DNA of 64,000 nucleotides from Acinetobacter sp. ANC 3813 (GTDB lineage: Bacteria > Pseudomonadota > Gammaproteobacteria > Pseudomonadales > Moraxellaceae): positions 62,001 to 126,000 of the forward strand of contig NZ_NEGK01000005.1 of assembly GCF_002135435.1 (NCBI RefSeq), written 5' to 3'. This document shows positions 50,671 through 60,917 of the stretch, piece after piece; within the stretch, counting starts at the first letter, position 1; each line of letters opens with the position of its first letter. The position numbers and the translations under genes are program-made. The notes under the pieces are model-generated. The model did no database searches. It was not told where the DNA came from and was given only the letters and a program-made list of their open reading frames with translations.

Positions 50671-52197
50671 ATGACCACTATTATCAAGCAAGATGACTTG
50701 ATCACATCGGTTAAGGATGCGCTTCAGTTCATTTCGTATTATCACCCGCAAGACTTCATCCAAGCGATGAGCCGCGCATACGACCGTGAAGAAAACAAAG
50801 CAGCAAAAGATGCGATCGCGCAGATCTTAATTAACTCTCGTATGTGTGCAGAAGGCCACCGCCCGATCTGTCAAGATACTGGTATCGTAAACGTATTCGT
50901 TGAAGTGGGCATGGACGTTAAATTTGATTTAACGATGAGCTTAGACGACGCGATTAACGAAGGCGTGCGCCAAGGCTATTTAGAAAACTCTAACGTGCTT
51001 CGCGCATCTGTACTTGCTGACCCTGCATTTGGCCGCAAGAACACCAAAGACAACACCCCTGCTGTGATCTACCACAAGCTTGTTCCAGGCAACAAAGTAG
51101 ACATCACTGTTGCAGCGAAGGGTGGCGGTTCAGAAAACAAATCTAAACTGGCTATGCTGAATCCATCAGATTCAATTGTAGATTGGGTACTCAAGACTGT
51201 TCCAACCATGGGTGCAGGCTGGTGTCCACCAGGTATGCTCGGTATCGGTATTGGCGGTACTGCAGAAAAAGCCATGATGCTTGCGAAAGAAGCATTGATG
51301 GAAGAGCTGGACATGGACGAATTGCTTCGTCGCGGTCCGCAAAGCAAACTTGAAGAACTTCGTATCGAAATCTTCGAAAAAGTAAATGCTTTGGGTATTG
51401 GCGCGCAAGGTCTTGGCGGTTTAACCACTGTTCTAGACATCAAAATCAAAGATTACCCATGTCATGCTGCAGGCAAACCAGTCGGCATGATTCCGAACTG
51501 TGCGGCGACTCGTCATGCGCACTTCACACTTGATGGTTCTGGTATTGCCCACATTATTGCGCCTAAACTTGAAGACTACCCAGAAGTGACATGGGATTCA
51601 TCTACATCTAAACGTGTAGATTTAGATACCATCACTCAAGAAGAAATGAACGCTTGGCAGCCAGGTGATACATTGCTTCTAAACGGCACAATCTATACAG
51701 GCCGTGATGCTGCGCACAAACGCATGGTAGACATGCTGAACAACGGTGAAGAACTTCCTGTCGATCTGAAAGGCAAGTTCATTTACTACGTCGGCCCTGT
51801 CGATCCTGTAGGCGATGAAGTGGTTGGCCCTGCTGGTCCAACCACTGCAACACGTATGGATAAATTTACCCGTCAAGTGCTTGAAGCAACTGGCATGTTC
51901 GGCATGATTGGTAAAGCTGACCGTGGCCCTGCTGCTGTTGAAGCGATTAAAGACAATAAAGCTACTTACTTAATGGCTGTAGGCGGCGCGGCTTACCTCG
52001 TGTCTAAAGCGATCCGTGAAGCTGAAGTGGTTGCTTTTGCTGACCTAGGTATGGAAGCAATCTACAAATTTGTCGTAAAAGACATGCCTGTATCTGTTGC
52101 TGTAGACGTGAACGGTACTTCTGTACACGCAACTGCACCTAAAATCTGGCAAGCAAAAATTGGTAAAATCCCAGTAGTTGACGCTGCTGCAGGCTAA
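50671..52197 (+). CDS. fumA: Fumarate hydratase, class I (Fe-S)
   Basis: The 508-aa enzyme has both the alpha domain (CQDTGIVNVFVEVG, GGGSENKSKLAMLNPS) and beta domain (FIYYVGPVDPVGDEVVGPAGPTTATRMDKF, GMFGMIGKADRGP). Cysteines in CQDTG, GMIPNCAATRH and others ligate a 4Fe-4S cluster. It hydrates fumarate to malate in the TCA cycle. Length and domain fusion match E. coli FumA/FumB. It stands alone with its own terminator. Confidence 0.95.
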   Translation: MTTIIKQDDLITSVKDALQFISYYHPQDFIQAMSRAYDREENKAAKDAIAQILINSRMCAEGHRPICQDTGIVNVFVEVGMDVKFDLTMSLDDAINEGVRQGYLENSNVLRASVLADPAFGRKNTKDNTPAVIYHKLVPGNKVDITVAAKGGGSENKSKLAMLNPSDSIVDWVLKTVPTMGAGWCPPGMLGIGIGGTAEKAMMLAKEALMEELDMDELLRRGPQSKLEELRIEIFEKVNALGIGAQGLGGLTTVLDIKIKDYPCHAAGKPVGMIPNCAATRHAHFTLDGSGIAHIIAPKLEDYPEVTWDSSTSKRVDLDTITQEEMNAWQPGDTLLLNGTIYTGRDAAHKRMVDMLNNGEELPVDLKGKFIYYVGPVDPVGDEVVGPAGPTTATRMDKFTRQVLEATGMFGMIGKADRGPAAVEAIKDNKATYLMAVGGAAYLVSKAIREAEVVAFADLGMEAIYKFVVKDMPVSVAVDVNGTSVHATAPKIWQAKIGKIPVVDAAAG

Positions 52198-52208
52198 TTG
52201 CCAAAACT

Positions 52209-52236
52209 GAAAAAGCACCCAACTGGGTGCTTTTTT
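52209..52236 (+). terminator. fumarase terminator
   Basis: AGCACCC/GGGTGCT stem with AACT loop, A-run before and T6 after. Confidence 0.88.
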
Positions 52237-52333
52237 CATTACATCGCTTAATGCTTTTTCTCTATTTAAAGAGCTGTTACTATTTTTCGCTGAATAAAAA
52301 ATTACGCCAAAAATAACTAAAGCGCACATCATC

Positions 52334-52885
52334 ATGAAAAAAACACATACATGGCGGCAGTCTTTCATCCTTTCCTGCAGCCTCTGCTTCAGTACAGCCG
52401 TCTTTGCACAGCCCGTACAGGAAAAAACGCTGAATCAGCTGATCGATCTATCCAATTTAAGCGGCCTGATTCTGAAATCCAGCCGCGACATGCGCCCCAT
52501 GTTTGATACGCAGGCTGAAGAAATTTTAAAAATGAATTTAGCGATTACAGCGCTCAACGCTCAACAGAAAAAAGCCGCAGCGCAAATCAGCACATTGCTT
52601 CAATCCACAAATGAAGGCATTGTCAGTGATCCGCAATTTTTAAGCATGATCCGCAAAAACTTTCAGCAAGCGTTTACTGAAGAAGAAGCGCAGGCCTATA
52701 TTGCTTTTCTCAGCACACCAATGGGTCAATCAATTAATCAAAAAAGCGCAGGACTGATGAATAACATTCTGCAAGAAAGCATGACCATCAGTTCTGCAAT
52801 AATGAATGACTCAGAGCGCCAGCAAAGCTTTAATGATAAACTCGCCAGCATTCTGCAGCCGCTGCTGCTGCTGCTGAATAATTAG
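52334..52885 (+). CDS. Secreted DUF2059-domain protein
   Basis: The 183-aa protein has a signal peptide (KTHTWRQSFILSCSLCFSTA, cleavage near VFAQ) and an alpha-helical DUF2059 domain (residues 95-160; NFQQAFTEEEAQAYIAFLST, PMGQSINQKSAGLMNNIL). It ends in a run of Leu encoded by tandem CTG. Periplasmic; function unknown. Confidence 0.7.
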   Translation: MKKTHTWRQSFILSCSLCFSTAVFAQPVQEKTLNQLIDLSNLSGLILKSSRDMRPMFDTQAEEILKMNLAITALNAQQKKAAAQISTLLQSTNEGIVSDPQFLSMIRKNFQQAFTEEEAQAYIAFLSTPMGQSINQKSAGLMNNILQESMTISSAIMNDSERQQSFNDKLASILQPLLLLLNN

Positions 52886-52923
52886 CTTCAGCAGTGTACC
52901 TAAGCGCTGTAATATTTACAGAT

Positions 52924-53640
52924 CTACCATGTCAGCGGATTCCAAAGCTTGAATGGCTTCACCAGCTGCACATCACTTGCAGGATCATATTTCACCCGCT
53001 TAATTTTTTGCGTGCTTTTACGGGCTTTGCCAGTATCTTGATTTTCCGCCACGAAGTTATAGCTGGCAGATTTCATTTCGGTAAAAGCAATTTCATTTTT
53101 CCCGACATTATCTGGCATCAGCATTAAAGGGCCAGATACACTGCGGCGAGTCGTTAAATTTTCCTCATCATATTTAATAAAATAGGACTGCCCCGCTTCT
53201 ACGGTAAAATCTAAAACCTTCGGCTTTTGAAAATGGTTAATGCCCAGCGGACGGCTGCTGGAAAGTCGATATTGACCCGCTGGCAGCTCCACCCAGTAAT
53301 AATGATTATTCAATAAACTTGGAATGCGTTCACTGTTTAAAAACAGGCTGCTGGCAACAATTTCCTGCCTATTCCATTTACTGTCTGGACGATACAAATA
53401 GACGACGGCAGCTTGATCATGCTGCGGCTTAACTAGCTGAAAATGCGCCCCTTGTGTTTGATTGACCCAGCCGCCAATGGTAAAAACACCGAGACGGTAC
53501 TGTTCCATTACACCCGGTTCATGCTCAAAATTGACATCTTTTAGCGTAGAAGCCAAATGCGGCTCCTGTTCAAGCGCTGATTTTCCATGACAGCCCAACA
53601 GTATCATGCTGCTGAATATTGCAATATATACACTACGCAT
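52924..53640 (-). CDS. DUF2846-like lipoprotein
   Basis: The 238-aa protein has a lipobox SSMILLGCHGK and a beta-rich middle: AVVYLYRPDSKWNRQEIVAS, NNHYYWVELPAGQYRLSSS, FTVEAGQSYFIKY. This is the DUF2846 pattern (single-domain surface or periplasmic lipoproteins). The start has GAGGGAT upstream. It is convergent with the DUF2059 gene; function unknown. Confidence 0.7.
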   Translation of the reverse strand: MRSVYIAIFSSMILLGCHGKSALEQEPHLASTLKDVNFEHEPGVMEQYRLGVFTIGGWVNQTQGAHFQLVKPQHDQAAVVYLYRPDSKWNRQEIVASSLFLNSERIPSLLNNHYYWVELPAGQYRLSSSRPLGINHFQKPKVLDFTVEAGQSYFIKYDEENLTTRRSVSGPLMLMPDNVGKNEIAFTEMKSASYNFVAENQDTGKARKSTQKIKRVKYDPASDVQLVKPFKLWNPLTW

Positions 53641-53748
53641 GATTATCCCTCACTGCGTCTTTTCTTCTTTTCAATCGTTGTTTTATTTAAATCTGCTGGC
53701 CATCCCAGCCATTTTGCTGAGATTAACATTTAGCCTAATTTTTGCAAA

Positions 53749-53785
53749 TAAAAAACGTGCGCAAATCTGAGATTTACGCACGTTT
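53749..53785 (-). terminator. clpX terminator
   Basis: AAACGTGCGCAAATC pairs with GATTTACGCACGTTT (one mismatch) around TGA, followed on the minus strand by UUUUUUAUUU. Confidence 0.88.
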
Positions 53786-53804
53786 CTGACGAATAACGGC
53801 TGTC

Positions 53805-55118
53805 TTAAGCAGACTTAGAATCAATGACCTTCAAATCTGCTTTTGGCGCTGCTTCTTCATTTTCAGCTTTCGGCTGACGCTCTGGTTTAAATTCGGGTTT
53901 CGCTTCGCCGTTCACCACAGCTTCCGTCACCACAACTGTACCCACATCGCTGCGGCTTGGCAGGTCATACATGGTTTCAAGCAGCGAATTTTCCAAAATA
54001 GTCCGCAAACCGCGCGCGCCTGTATTGCGTTCCAAGGCTTTTTTCGCCACAGCGCGCAATGCGTCTTTTTCAAATACCAAGTCTACATTTTCCATGCTGA
54101 ACAGGTATTCATATTGACGGGTTAAAGCGTTTTTCGGTTCAGTCAGAATTTGCATCAATGCATCTTCATCCAGCTCATCCAAAGTCGCAACCACAGGCAA
54201 ACGACCAATGAATTCTGGAATTAAACCAAATTTCACTAGATCTGTCGCTTCAACCTGACGGAATAAGTCAGACAATTTTTTAGTTTCGTCTTTCTTACGT
54301 ACTTCCGCAGTAAAACCAATACCGCCTTTTTCCTGACGCTGCTGCACAATTTTCTCTAAACCAGAGAATGCGCCGCCGCAGATAAACAGGATATTTGAAG
54401 TATCAATTTGAATGAATTCTTGCTGCGGATGCTTACGGCCGCCTTGCGGTGGAATAGACGCCACAGTGCCTTCAATCATTTTCAGCAAAGCTTGCTGCAC
54501 GCCTTCACCTGATACATCACGGGTAATAGACGGGTTTTCTGATTTACGGGTAATTTTGTCAATTTCATCGATATAGATAATGCCCTTTTGCGCTTTTTCT
54601 ACATCGTAATCGGCTTTTTGAAGGAGTTTTTGAACAATGTTCTCAACATCTTCACCCACATAGCCCGCTTCGGTCAGTGTCGTTGCATCCGCCATGGCGA
54701 ATGGAACATCTAAAAGACGCGCAAGTGTTTGAGCAAGCAAGGTTTTACCCGAACCTGTCGGCCCCACCAGCATGATGTTGCTTTTTGAAATCTCAACGCC
54801 ATCTTCCGGCTTTTTTCCGCTAGTCGAAACTTTCAAACGCTTGTAATGGTTATACACCGCAACGGACAGCGTTTTCTTCGCAACGTCTTGGCCAATTACA
54901 TATTGGTCAAGCGCAGCACGGATTTCATGCGGTTTTGGCAATGGGCGAGTCGCCCAATCGCTGGATTCAACTTGCTGGCTGGTCTGCACCAAGTCTAAGC
55001 ATACGTCCACACATTCATTACAGATGTACGCGTCCTCACCTGCAATCAGTTTCCCGACTTCAGACTGCGTTTTACCGCAAAATGAACAATGCTTTTGTCC
55101 TTGAGGATGTTCGGACAT
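53805..55118 (-). CDS. clpX: ClpX ATPase, unfoldase of ClpXP protease
   Basis: ClpX unfolds ssrA-tagged and other substrates and feeds ClpP. The protein has the N-terminal zinc-binding [17 protein letters not shown]...YICNECVD, Walker [19 protein letters not shown], Walker [10 protein letters not shown], and the IGF loop [14 protein letters not shown], which docks on ClpP. The start at 55118 (437 aa) follows GGAGTGAAT; a GTG two codons upstream would be an alternative. clpP is 29 bp upstream. Confidence 0.98.
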   Translation of the reverse strand: MSEHPQGQKHCSFCGKTQSEVGKLIAGEDAYICNECVDVCLDLVQTSQQVESSDWATRPLPKPHEIRAALDQYVIGQDVAKKTLSVAVYNHYKRLKVSTSGKKPEDGVEISKSNIMLVGPTGSGKTLLAQTLARLLDVPFAMADATTLTEAGYVGEDVENIVQKLLQKADYDVEKAQKGIIYIDEIDKITRKSENPSITRDVSGEGVQQALLKMIEGTVASIPPQGGRKHPQQEFIQIDTSNILFICGGAFSGLEKIVQQRQEKGGIGFTAEVRKKDETKKLSDLFRQVEATDLVKFGLIPEFIGRLPVVATLDELDEDALMQILTEPKNALTRQYEYLFSMENVDLVFEKDALRAVAKKALERNTGARGLRTILENSLLETMYDLPSRSDVGTVVVTEAVVNGEAKPEFKPERQPKAENEEAAPKADLKVIDSKSA

Positions 55119-55147
55119 ATTCACTCCAATATCTAAATCTTTAAAAC

Positions 55148-55753
55148 TTATGGACGTTTAGATAATACTTCGTCCACAAGACCGTAATCTTTCGCCTGCT
55201 GCGCAGTCATAAAGTTGTCACGGTCGGTATCTTTTGCCACACGTTCAAAATCTTGGCCGCTGTGCTCTGCCATCAAGCGGTTCAAACGCTCTTTAATGAA
55301 CAGGATTTCGCGTGCATGAATTTCAATATCCGATGCTTGACCGCGGAAACCGCCCAAAGGCTGGTGAATCATGACACGGGCATTTTCAAGGCAGTAGCGT
55401 TTGCCTTTTGCTCCGGCATTCAGAAGGAAAGCGCCCATAGATGCCGCTTGACCCATGCAGTATGTCACAACATCAGGCTTAATGAACTGCATGGTATCGT
55501 AAATTGCCATGCCTGCAGTCACAGATCCGCCTGGTGAGTTGATATATAAATGAATATCTTTATCTGGGTTTTCAGCTTCTAGAAACAGCATTTGCGCAAC
55601 AATTAAGTTCGCCATGTTGTCTTCAACTTCACCGGTTAAGAAAATGACACGTTCACGCAAAAGGCGTGAATAAATATCAAAAGAGCGCTCGCCGCGAGAT
55701 GATTGCTCTACCACCATTGGCACTAGCGCGTTTTCAATTGTTGGAACATACAT
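55148..55753 (-). CDS. clpP: ATP-dependent Clp protease proteolytic subunit
   Basis: The 201-aa serine protease has [31 protein letters not shown] (Ser in QAASM), catalytic His in [11 protein letters not shown], and Asp in KDTDRDNFM. It forms the 14-mer chamber with ClpX. It starts [32 protein letters not shown] and lies between tig and clpX in the usual order. Confidence 0.97.
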   Translation of the reverse strand: MYVPTIENALVPMVVEQSSRGERSFDIYSRLLRERVIFLTGEVEDNMANLIVAQMLFLEAENPDKDIHLYINSPGGSVTAGMAIYDTMQFIKPDVVTYCMGQAASMGAFLLNAGAKGKRYCLENARVMIHQPLGGFRGQASDIEIHAREILFIKERLNRLMAEHSGQDFERVAKDTDRDNFMTAQQAKDYGLVDEVLSKRP

Positions 55754-55907
55754 ATGTTTATTTATTCCTAAATTTTTTGTGACTCAACTCATAATTCACA
55801 ATATGAGGGATATTTGCTGAAATTGCAAAAGGTTCCCAAGTAAATAACAGATATTTTTTGCATAAGCTTTGTGAATTCAGGACAATTTTTTATGATGCCG
55901 CACCGAT

Positions 55908-55937
55908 AAAAAAAGGCGCTTAACGCGCCTTTTTTTT
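55908..55937 (-). terminator. Trigger factor terminator
   Basis: AAGGCGC/GCGCCTT stem with A7 on one side and T8 on the other, 12 bp after tig. clpP must be transcribed partly by read-through or its own promoter in 55754-55907. Confidence 0.88.
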
Positions 55938-55949
55938 GAAAGCTAAAAA

Positions 55950-57281
55950 TTAGCCTTGCTGACGAGCTTGCTGCTCTTTCAATAAGTCTTCATAGCTAAC
56001 AGCTGTATCAGTTACTTTAGCAGAAGCTAAGATGTGATCTACAACTTGGTCTTCTAAAATTACTGATTCGATTTGAGCGCGCTGCTGTTTATCGTTGTTG
56101 AAGTATTCGATTACTTCTGTAGGATCTTCGTAAGAAGACGCCATGTCTTGGATATATGCATCAACACGTGCAGCATCAACTTCAAGTTTAGCGTCAGCTA
56201 AAACTTTGCTTACCAATACGCCAAGCTTAACTGATTTTTCAGCTTGCTCTTTGAACAGGTCATCTGGAAGCATGCTTGAGTCAAATGCTTTCGCGCCTTG
56301 AGCACCAAACTGCTGAGTGAACTGCTGGATCATTTGTTGACGTTGACGGTCAATTTCTTGAGCAACCATTGATTCTGGAAGTTCAACTTCGTTTGCAGCA
56401 ACAAGCGCATCAAAAGTCGCGCCCTTCACTTGATTGCGAAGACCGTTTTTCACTTCACGTTCCATATTTTTGCGAACGTCAGCTTTCAGTTTTTCTACGC
56501 CTTCTTCTTCAGTTAGACCGAATACTTTTAAGAATTCAGCATCAATCTCTGGAAGCTTTTGTTTTTCAACAAGCTTAACAGTGATTTTGAATTGCGCAGC
56601 TTTACCCGCTAAGTTTTCAGCTTGGTAATCTTCAGGGAAAGTTACATCGATAACTTTCTCTTCGCCTTTCTTCATGCCAACGATGCCGTCTTCGAAGCCC
56701 GGGATCATGCGGCCAGAACCTAAAACAAGTTTAAAGTCTTCAGAAGAACCGCCTTCGAATTTTTCGCCGTCAACTGAACCTTCGAAATCGAAAGTTACTT
56801 GCATGTCTTTTTTAGCCATGCCTTTCGTTTCAGCCCAAGATGCGCGCTGCTTTTGAAGGTTTTCGATCATTTGATCAACGTCTTTGTCATTTACTTCAGA
56901 CGCTTTGCGTTCAACTTCCAGACCTTCGAATTTCACTTCAACTTCTGGGTAAACTTCTACAGTTGCTTCATAAACTAAAGCGTCTTCTTTCATTTCAGAT
57001 TTTTCAATGTTAGGCATGCCTACTGCATTGATTTTTTCTTGCTGAATTGCTTCAAACACTGTGTCACGAATGATGTCGTTTACTACTTCTTGATAGATGC
57101 CCGCACCATATTCGCGGCGAACAACGTTTACTGGCACTTTACCTTGACGGAAGCCGTTGATCTTCACAGTTTTGGCAGTGCGTTTCAAACGAGCTTCAAA
57201 TTGCTCGTTAATACGGCTCGTCGGTACAGATATATTTAAACGACGGGCAACGCCCGAAACCGCTTCAGAAGTAACTTGCAT
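55950..57281 (-). CDS. tig: Trigger factor (ribosome-bound chaperone)
   Basis: The 443-aa protein has the ribosome-binding [17 protein letters not shown] (residues 43-59), the FKBP-type PPIase domain (about 150-240; [44 protein letters not shown]), and the C-terminal arm. It meets nascent chains. GAGGAA precedes the start. It is followed by clpP and clpX. Confidence 0.97.
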   Translation of the reverse strand: MQVTSEAVSGVARRLNISVPTSRINEQFEARLKRTAKTVKINGFRQGKVPVNVVRREYGAGIYQEVVNDIIRDTVFEAIQQEKINAVGMPNIEKSEMKEDALVYEATVEVYPEVEVKFEGLEVERKASEVNDKDVDQMIENLQKQRASWAETKGMAKKDMQVTFDFEGSVDGEKFEGGSSEDFKLVLGSGRMIPGFEDGIVGMKKGEEKVIDVTFPEDYQAENLAGKAAQFKITVKLVEKQKLPEIDAEFLKVFGLTEEEGVEKLKADVRKNMEREVKNGLRNQVKGATFDALVAANEVELPESMVAQEIDRQRQQMIQQFTQQFGAQGAKAFDSSMLPDDLFKEQAEKSVKLGVLVSKVLADAKLEVDAARVDAYIQDMASSYEDPTEVIEYFNNDKQQRAQIESVILEDQVVDHILASAKVTDTAVSYEDLLKEQQARQQG

Positions 57282-57782
57282 GGCTTCCTCGATATTTTGT
57301 TAATAAACAGTTTAAAAAAAAGTGCCACATTATATGACAACATTTAAAGATATACAAAACGACGGGATTTAACCATGTTTTTTGCTTAAGAAGTAGACAA
57401 ACCATCATTAAAGTACGCTATTTCACCTATTTTTGGAGTGTTCTCATTCATCGACCGCGATTCTTTTGGTGATGAATTGAAAATAGACAGGAATTGCAGA
57501 TGAAATATGCAAATCAATACAGCTAGGGATTCACAATCCATTTACATCTCATTCACTTTTTCTACAGAATCATCATTCCCAATTTAAAGTCAAAAAATAA
57601 TCGATTTGTTAGATTTAATATATATTTCAATATATTAATATTAAATTGATACCTTGTAACATTGTGCAAACAGTTTACATTTTGATAATAGATAGACATT
57701 TTCTATCACCAAGGAATACTTAATTTAAATAAGAATTATTATTATTCGCATACACAAATATAGACAGCCTTTTGGGTTCCGT
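57282..57782. other. 501-bp divergent region between tig and the siderophore receptor
   Basis: The left end should hold the tig promoter. The right end holds the candidate Fur-regulated promoter of the receptor (57662-57747). No gene is visible between. Confidence 0.55.
57662..57747 (+). promoter_or_regulatory. Candidate iron-regulated promoter and Fur sites
   Basis: TTGTGC (57662-57667) and GATAAT (57684-57689) are spaced by 16 bp as a -35/-10. GATAATAGATAGACATTTTC overlaps the -10 and contains a GATAG/CTATC inverted repeat. A second site GAATTATTATTATTC (57733-57747) is nearly palindromic. Neither is a perfect Fur box, but the repressor-like position and the receptor gene downstream support iron control. 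Confidence 0.45.
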
Positions 57783-60026
57783 ATGTCATTTATCAAATCA
57801 CGTAAAAAAATCGTTTCAACAGCGATTGCATCATCTCTTTCAATCATTGCAGGGAATGCGATGGCGGAAGATAAAGCTATTCAGCTTGAAACGATTCATC
57901 AAGAAGTTGCAACAGAACAGCAAGGCCTGAAAGTTGATAAATCAGCAAATACTAAATTTGTTGCGCCACTTTTAGATACGCCAAAATCTGTCTCTGTCAT
58001 TTCTAAACAGCTGATTGAAGACACACAGGTAACCACTCTAAGCGATGCTTTACGTACTGTGCCAGGGATTACTCTTGGCGCTGGCGAAGGCGGCAACCCG
58101 AATGGCGACCGTCCGTTTATCCGCGGCTACAACTCTGAAAGCTCGATGTATGTCGATGGCATCCGCAGTTCTACTTCGCAAAACCGTGAAATGTTTGCCG
58201 TTGAACAAGTTGAAGTGACTAAGGGTTCTGCATCTGCCATGAGTGGCGGTGGTTCTACTGGCGGCAATATCAATATGATTTCGAAAGTTGCCAAAAAAGG
58301 TGACTCTTTAGAAGGTTCTGTTGGCGCAGGTACTGATAGCTACCAACGTATTACCTTAGACGGCAATAAAGATTTCGGCAACGGCATTGCTGCCCGCGTA
58401 GCCGTTATGGGCCACCACAATGAAAAAGCAGGTCAAGCAGACGGCGCTGAATATGCGCGTGTCGGTATTGCGCCTAGCATTACTTTTGGCCTAGATACGC
58501 CTACCCGAGCAACACTTAGCTACTATTATTTAAAATCTGATGACACCCCAGATTCAGGTGTTCCATATTGGAATGCTGCCGATAAAACAGCAACAGGCAA
58601 ACCTTTAAATGCAAAACAAGGCATTTTTTACGGCTGGTTAGACCGTGATTTCCAAAAACAGGAAAATCAAATCGGTACAATTAAATTAGAGCATGATCTG
58701 ACGGATAACTTAACCATCAGCAATACTGCCGTTTATAGCAATTCGAAAAATGATTATATCTGGACTCAGCCAGATGACAGCCAAAAAAATATTGCAAATG
58801 GTGAAGTTTGGCGCCGTGTAAACTCCCGTATTACAGATACCAATACTTTTACCGATCAATTGGCTTTAACAGGCAAATTTAATACAGGCGCAATCAAACA
58901 CAGCTTTAATCTTGGCGCGGAGTATAGCGATCAAGAGTCTGATAAAGGCTCTTATACTGTTACGTCTAAATCAGGCAAACCAATTACTGGCTCACCTGCC
59001 ACTGGTGCATGTTCACTTGGCATTGGCGCTGCATCTGACTATTGGTGTACTGATGCATTCAACCCGAACTCAAAAGATCCGTGGTTAGGCAACGTTGCAG
59101 CAAATAAAGCAGTGACAACAACAACAGCAAACACAACGTCCGTTTATCTCTTAGACAGCATTGAATTTAACCCACAATGGTTATTAGACATTGGCGTTCG
59201 CTGGGACAAGTTTGAAACTGAACTTAAAACCAATGCCACAGGCGTCAAAATTGAAAGTGATACAGACTTTTTCTCTTATCAAGCTGGCTTGACATTTAAG
59301 CCTGTTGAAAATGGCAGTATTTATGCAAGCGTTGCAACATCTGCCAACCCTGTTGGTATTGATGCAGGTGACGGTTCTGAAACGGCTGTCAATGCAAACA
59401 TTAAAGATCTTGATCCAGAGAAAAGCCGTACATTTGAAGTTGGTACGAAATGGGATTTGCTTAATGACAAGTTAAATTTAACTGCAGCCATTTTCCGCAC
59501 AGAAAAGCAAAATACTCGTATTCAGCTTGATTCGACAACCTATACCAATGGCGGTGAAAGCAAGGTTGACGGTATTGAGCTTGGATTAAATGGCAGCATT
59601 ACAGACAAATGGGCAGTATCAGCAGGCTATACATATTTAGACAGTGAACAGACTGATCCAGGTCCATCGTGTACTCGTGCAGGTGTTTGTACTTATCCAA
59701 ACCCCGCCAAAGGCAAACAGCTACCAAACGTTCCTAAAAATTCAGCAACGCTTTGGACAACTTACCAAGTTATGCCACAGTTAACTTTAGGCGCTGGCGC
59801 AGTCGCTATGGACAAAGTCTACGGTGATGCAGCTAATACTAAGTTTGTTTCAGGCTATGTACGCTACGATGCTATGGCGCGTTACAACGTAAACAAAAAT
59901 GTTGATTTACAATTGAACGTAAACAACCTTTCTGACAAACGCTATTTCACCAAAGCATATGCATCTCACTATGCAACAGAAGCTGAAGGCCGCAGCGCAG
60001 TATTGTCTGTAAACTTCAAATATTAA
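57783..60026 (+). CDS. piuA: TonB-dependent siderophore receptor, PiuA/Fiu-like
   Basis: The 747-aa outer-membrane receptor has a signal peptide (cleavage near NAMAED), a plug domain (SVSVISKQLIEDTQVTTLSD, PFIRGYNSESSMYVDGIRSS, GGSTGGNINMISK) and a 22-strand barrel ending with aromatic VNFKY and the NNLSDKRYF motif. The downstream piuC (PKHD hydroxylase) is the partner found next to PiuA in Pseudomonas and Fiu in E. coli. Family knowledge: catecholate ligands and siderophore-beta-lactams use these receptors. The cognate natural ligand is not shown by the sequence. Confidence 0.85.
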   Translation: MSFIKSRKKIVSTAIASSLSIIAGNAMAEDKAIQLETIHQEVATEQQGLKVDKSANTKFVAPLLDTPKSVSVISKQLIEDTQVTTLSDALRTVPGITLGAGEGGNPNGDRPFIRGYNSESSMYVDGIRSSTSQNREMFAVEQVEVTKGSASAMSGGGSTGGNINMISKVAKKGDSLEGSVGAGTDSYQRITLDGNKDFGNGIAARVAVMGHHNEKAGQADGAEYARVGIAPSITFGLDTPTRATLSYYYLKSDDTPDSGVPYWNAADKTATGKPLNAKQGIFYGWLDRDFQKQENQIGTIKLEHDLTDNLTISNTAVYSNSKNDYIWTQPDDSQKNIANGEVWRRVNSRITDTNTFTDQLALTGKFNTGAIKHSFNLGAEYSDQESDKGSYTVTSKSGKPITGSPATGACSLGIGAASDYWCTDAFNPNSKDPWLGNVAANKAVTTTTANTTSVYLLDSIEFNPQWLLDIGVRWDKFETELKTNATGVKIESDTDFFSYQAGLTFKPVENGSIYASVATSANPVGIDAGDGSETAVNANIKDLDPEKSRTFEVGTKWDLLNDKLNLTAAIFRTEKQNTRIQLDSTTYTNGGESKVDGIELGLNGSITDKWAVSAGYTYLDSEQTDPGPSCTRAGVCTYPNPAKGKQLPNVPKNSATLWTTYQVMPQLTLGAGAVAMDKVYGDAANTKFVSGYVRYDAMARYNVNKNVDLQLNVNNLSDKRYFTKAYASHYATEAEGRSAVLSVNFKY

Positions 60027-60065
60027 TCAAAACAAAATCCCATAATTTATTTATGGTATTTATTC

Positions 60066-60095
60066 AAAATAGCCTCTTCATAGAGGCTATTTTTA
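60066..60095 (+). terminator. Terminator between piuA and piuC
   Basis: AAAATAGCCTC/GAGGCTATTTT stem with TTCATA loop and T5. piuC must be read through or have its own start between 60096 and 60138. Confidence 0.85.
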
Positions 60096-60138
60096 TATAT
60101 GCTTAAGACGCCCATTTTATATTTAAAAAGGTATTGCC

Positions 60139-60822
60139 GTGATTCACCATATTCCCAATGTGTTAAGCAAAGAACAGGTTCAATACTTCCGTCAAGAGAT
60201 GGACAAAGTGGAATGGGTCGATGGCAAAAAAACCACAGGGTCTATGTCTGCAAATGTAAAGCGCAACCAGCAGCTGCCTGAAGATCATCCTTTAAGCCAT
60301 CAGTTAGGTGATATTATTTTAGCGGCTTTGGCGCAAAACCCTTTATTTACTTCTGCTGCACTGCCTTTAAATATATTGCCGCCCTATTTTAACCGCTACG
60401 AAAAGGGCGAAACATTTGGTTTCCATGTCGATAATGCCATCCGATGGGTACAAGGCACCAATCAAAAAATCCGCACTGATCTGTCCTGCACCATTTTCCT
60501 AAGCGAACCTGAAGAGTATGAAGGCGGAGATTTAGTGGTTGAGGATACTTATGGCTATCATGAAATTAAACTGCCTGCTGGCGATCTGATTCTCTATCCA
60601 TCGACCAGCGTGCATGAAGTAACACCCGTGACTCAAGGCAGCCGCGTGGCTTCTTTTTTCTGGCTGCAAAGCATGATTAGAGATGATGCTGAGCGCCATA
60701 TGCTGTTTAATTTGGATCAAAGCATTCAAAATTTGCGTATACAACTGGGCGATGCCCATGCAGAAGTGGTCAAACTCACCAGCATGTACCACAATTTACT
60801 GCGTAAATGGGCTGAAATCTAA
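60139..60822 (+). CDS. piuC: Fe(II)/2-oxoglutarate PKHD-type hydroxylase PiuC
   Basis: The 227-aa dioxygenase has the HxD metal ligands GFHVDNAIR and the distal His/Arg in [21 protein letters not shown]. It starts at a GTG ([14 protein letters not shown]) after AAAGG. PiuC/YbiX proteins accompany PiuA/Fiu receptors; the substrate is unknown. The terminator upstream may make it less expressed than the receptor. Confidence 0.9.
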   Translation: MIHHIPNVLSKEQVQYFRQEMDKVEWVDGKKTTGSMSANVKRNQQLPEDHPLSHQLGDIILAALAQNPLFTSAALPLNILPPYFNRYEKGETFGFHVDNAIRWVQGTNQKIRTDLSCTIFLSEPEEYEGGDLVVEDTYGYHEIKLPAGDLILYPSTSVHEVTPVTQGSRVASFFWLQSMIRDDAERHMLFNLDQSIQNLRIQLGDAHAEVVKLTSMYHNLLRKWAEI

Positions 60823-60917
60823 AAACTCAAACTTTGCATTTTCAGCGCCATTGAGCAAAACTCTACTTAAAAACAACCCTAGATTCATCCAATAGATTCA
60901 ATAAAAACGGAAATGCC

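Noticed and set aside
52861..52878. CTG trinucleotide run as a possible unstable repeat
   Set aside because: Only about six units, at the in-frame C-terminal Leu run of the DUF2059 protein; too short to be notable.
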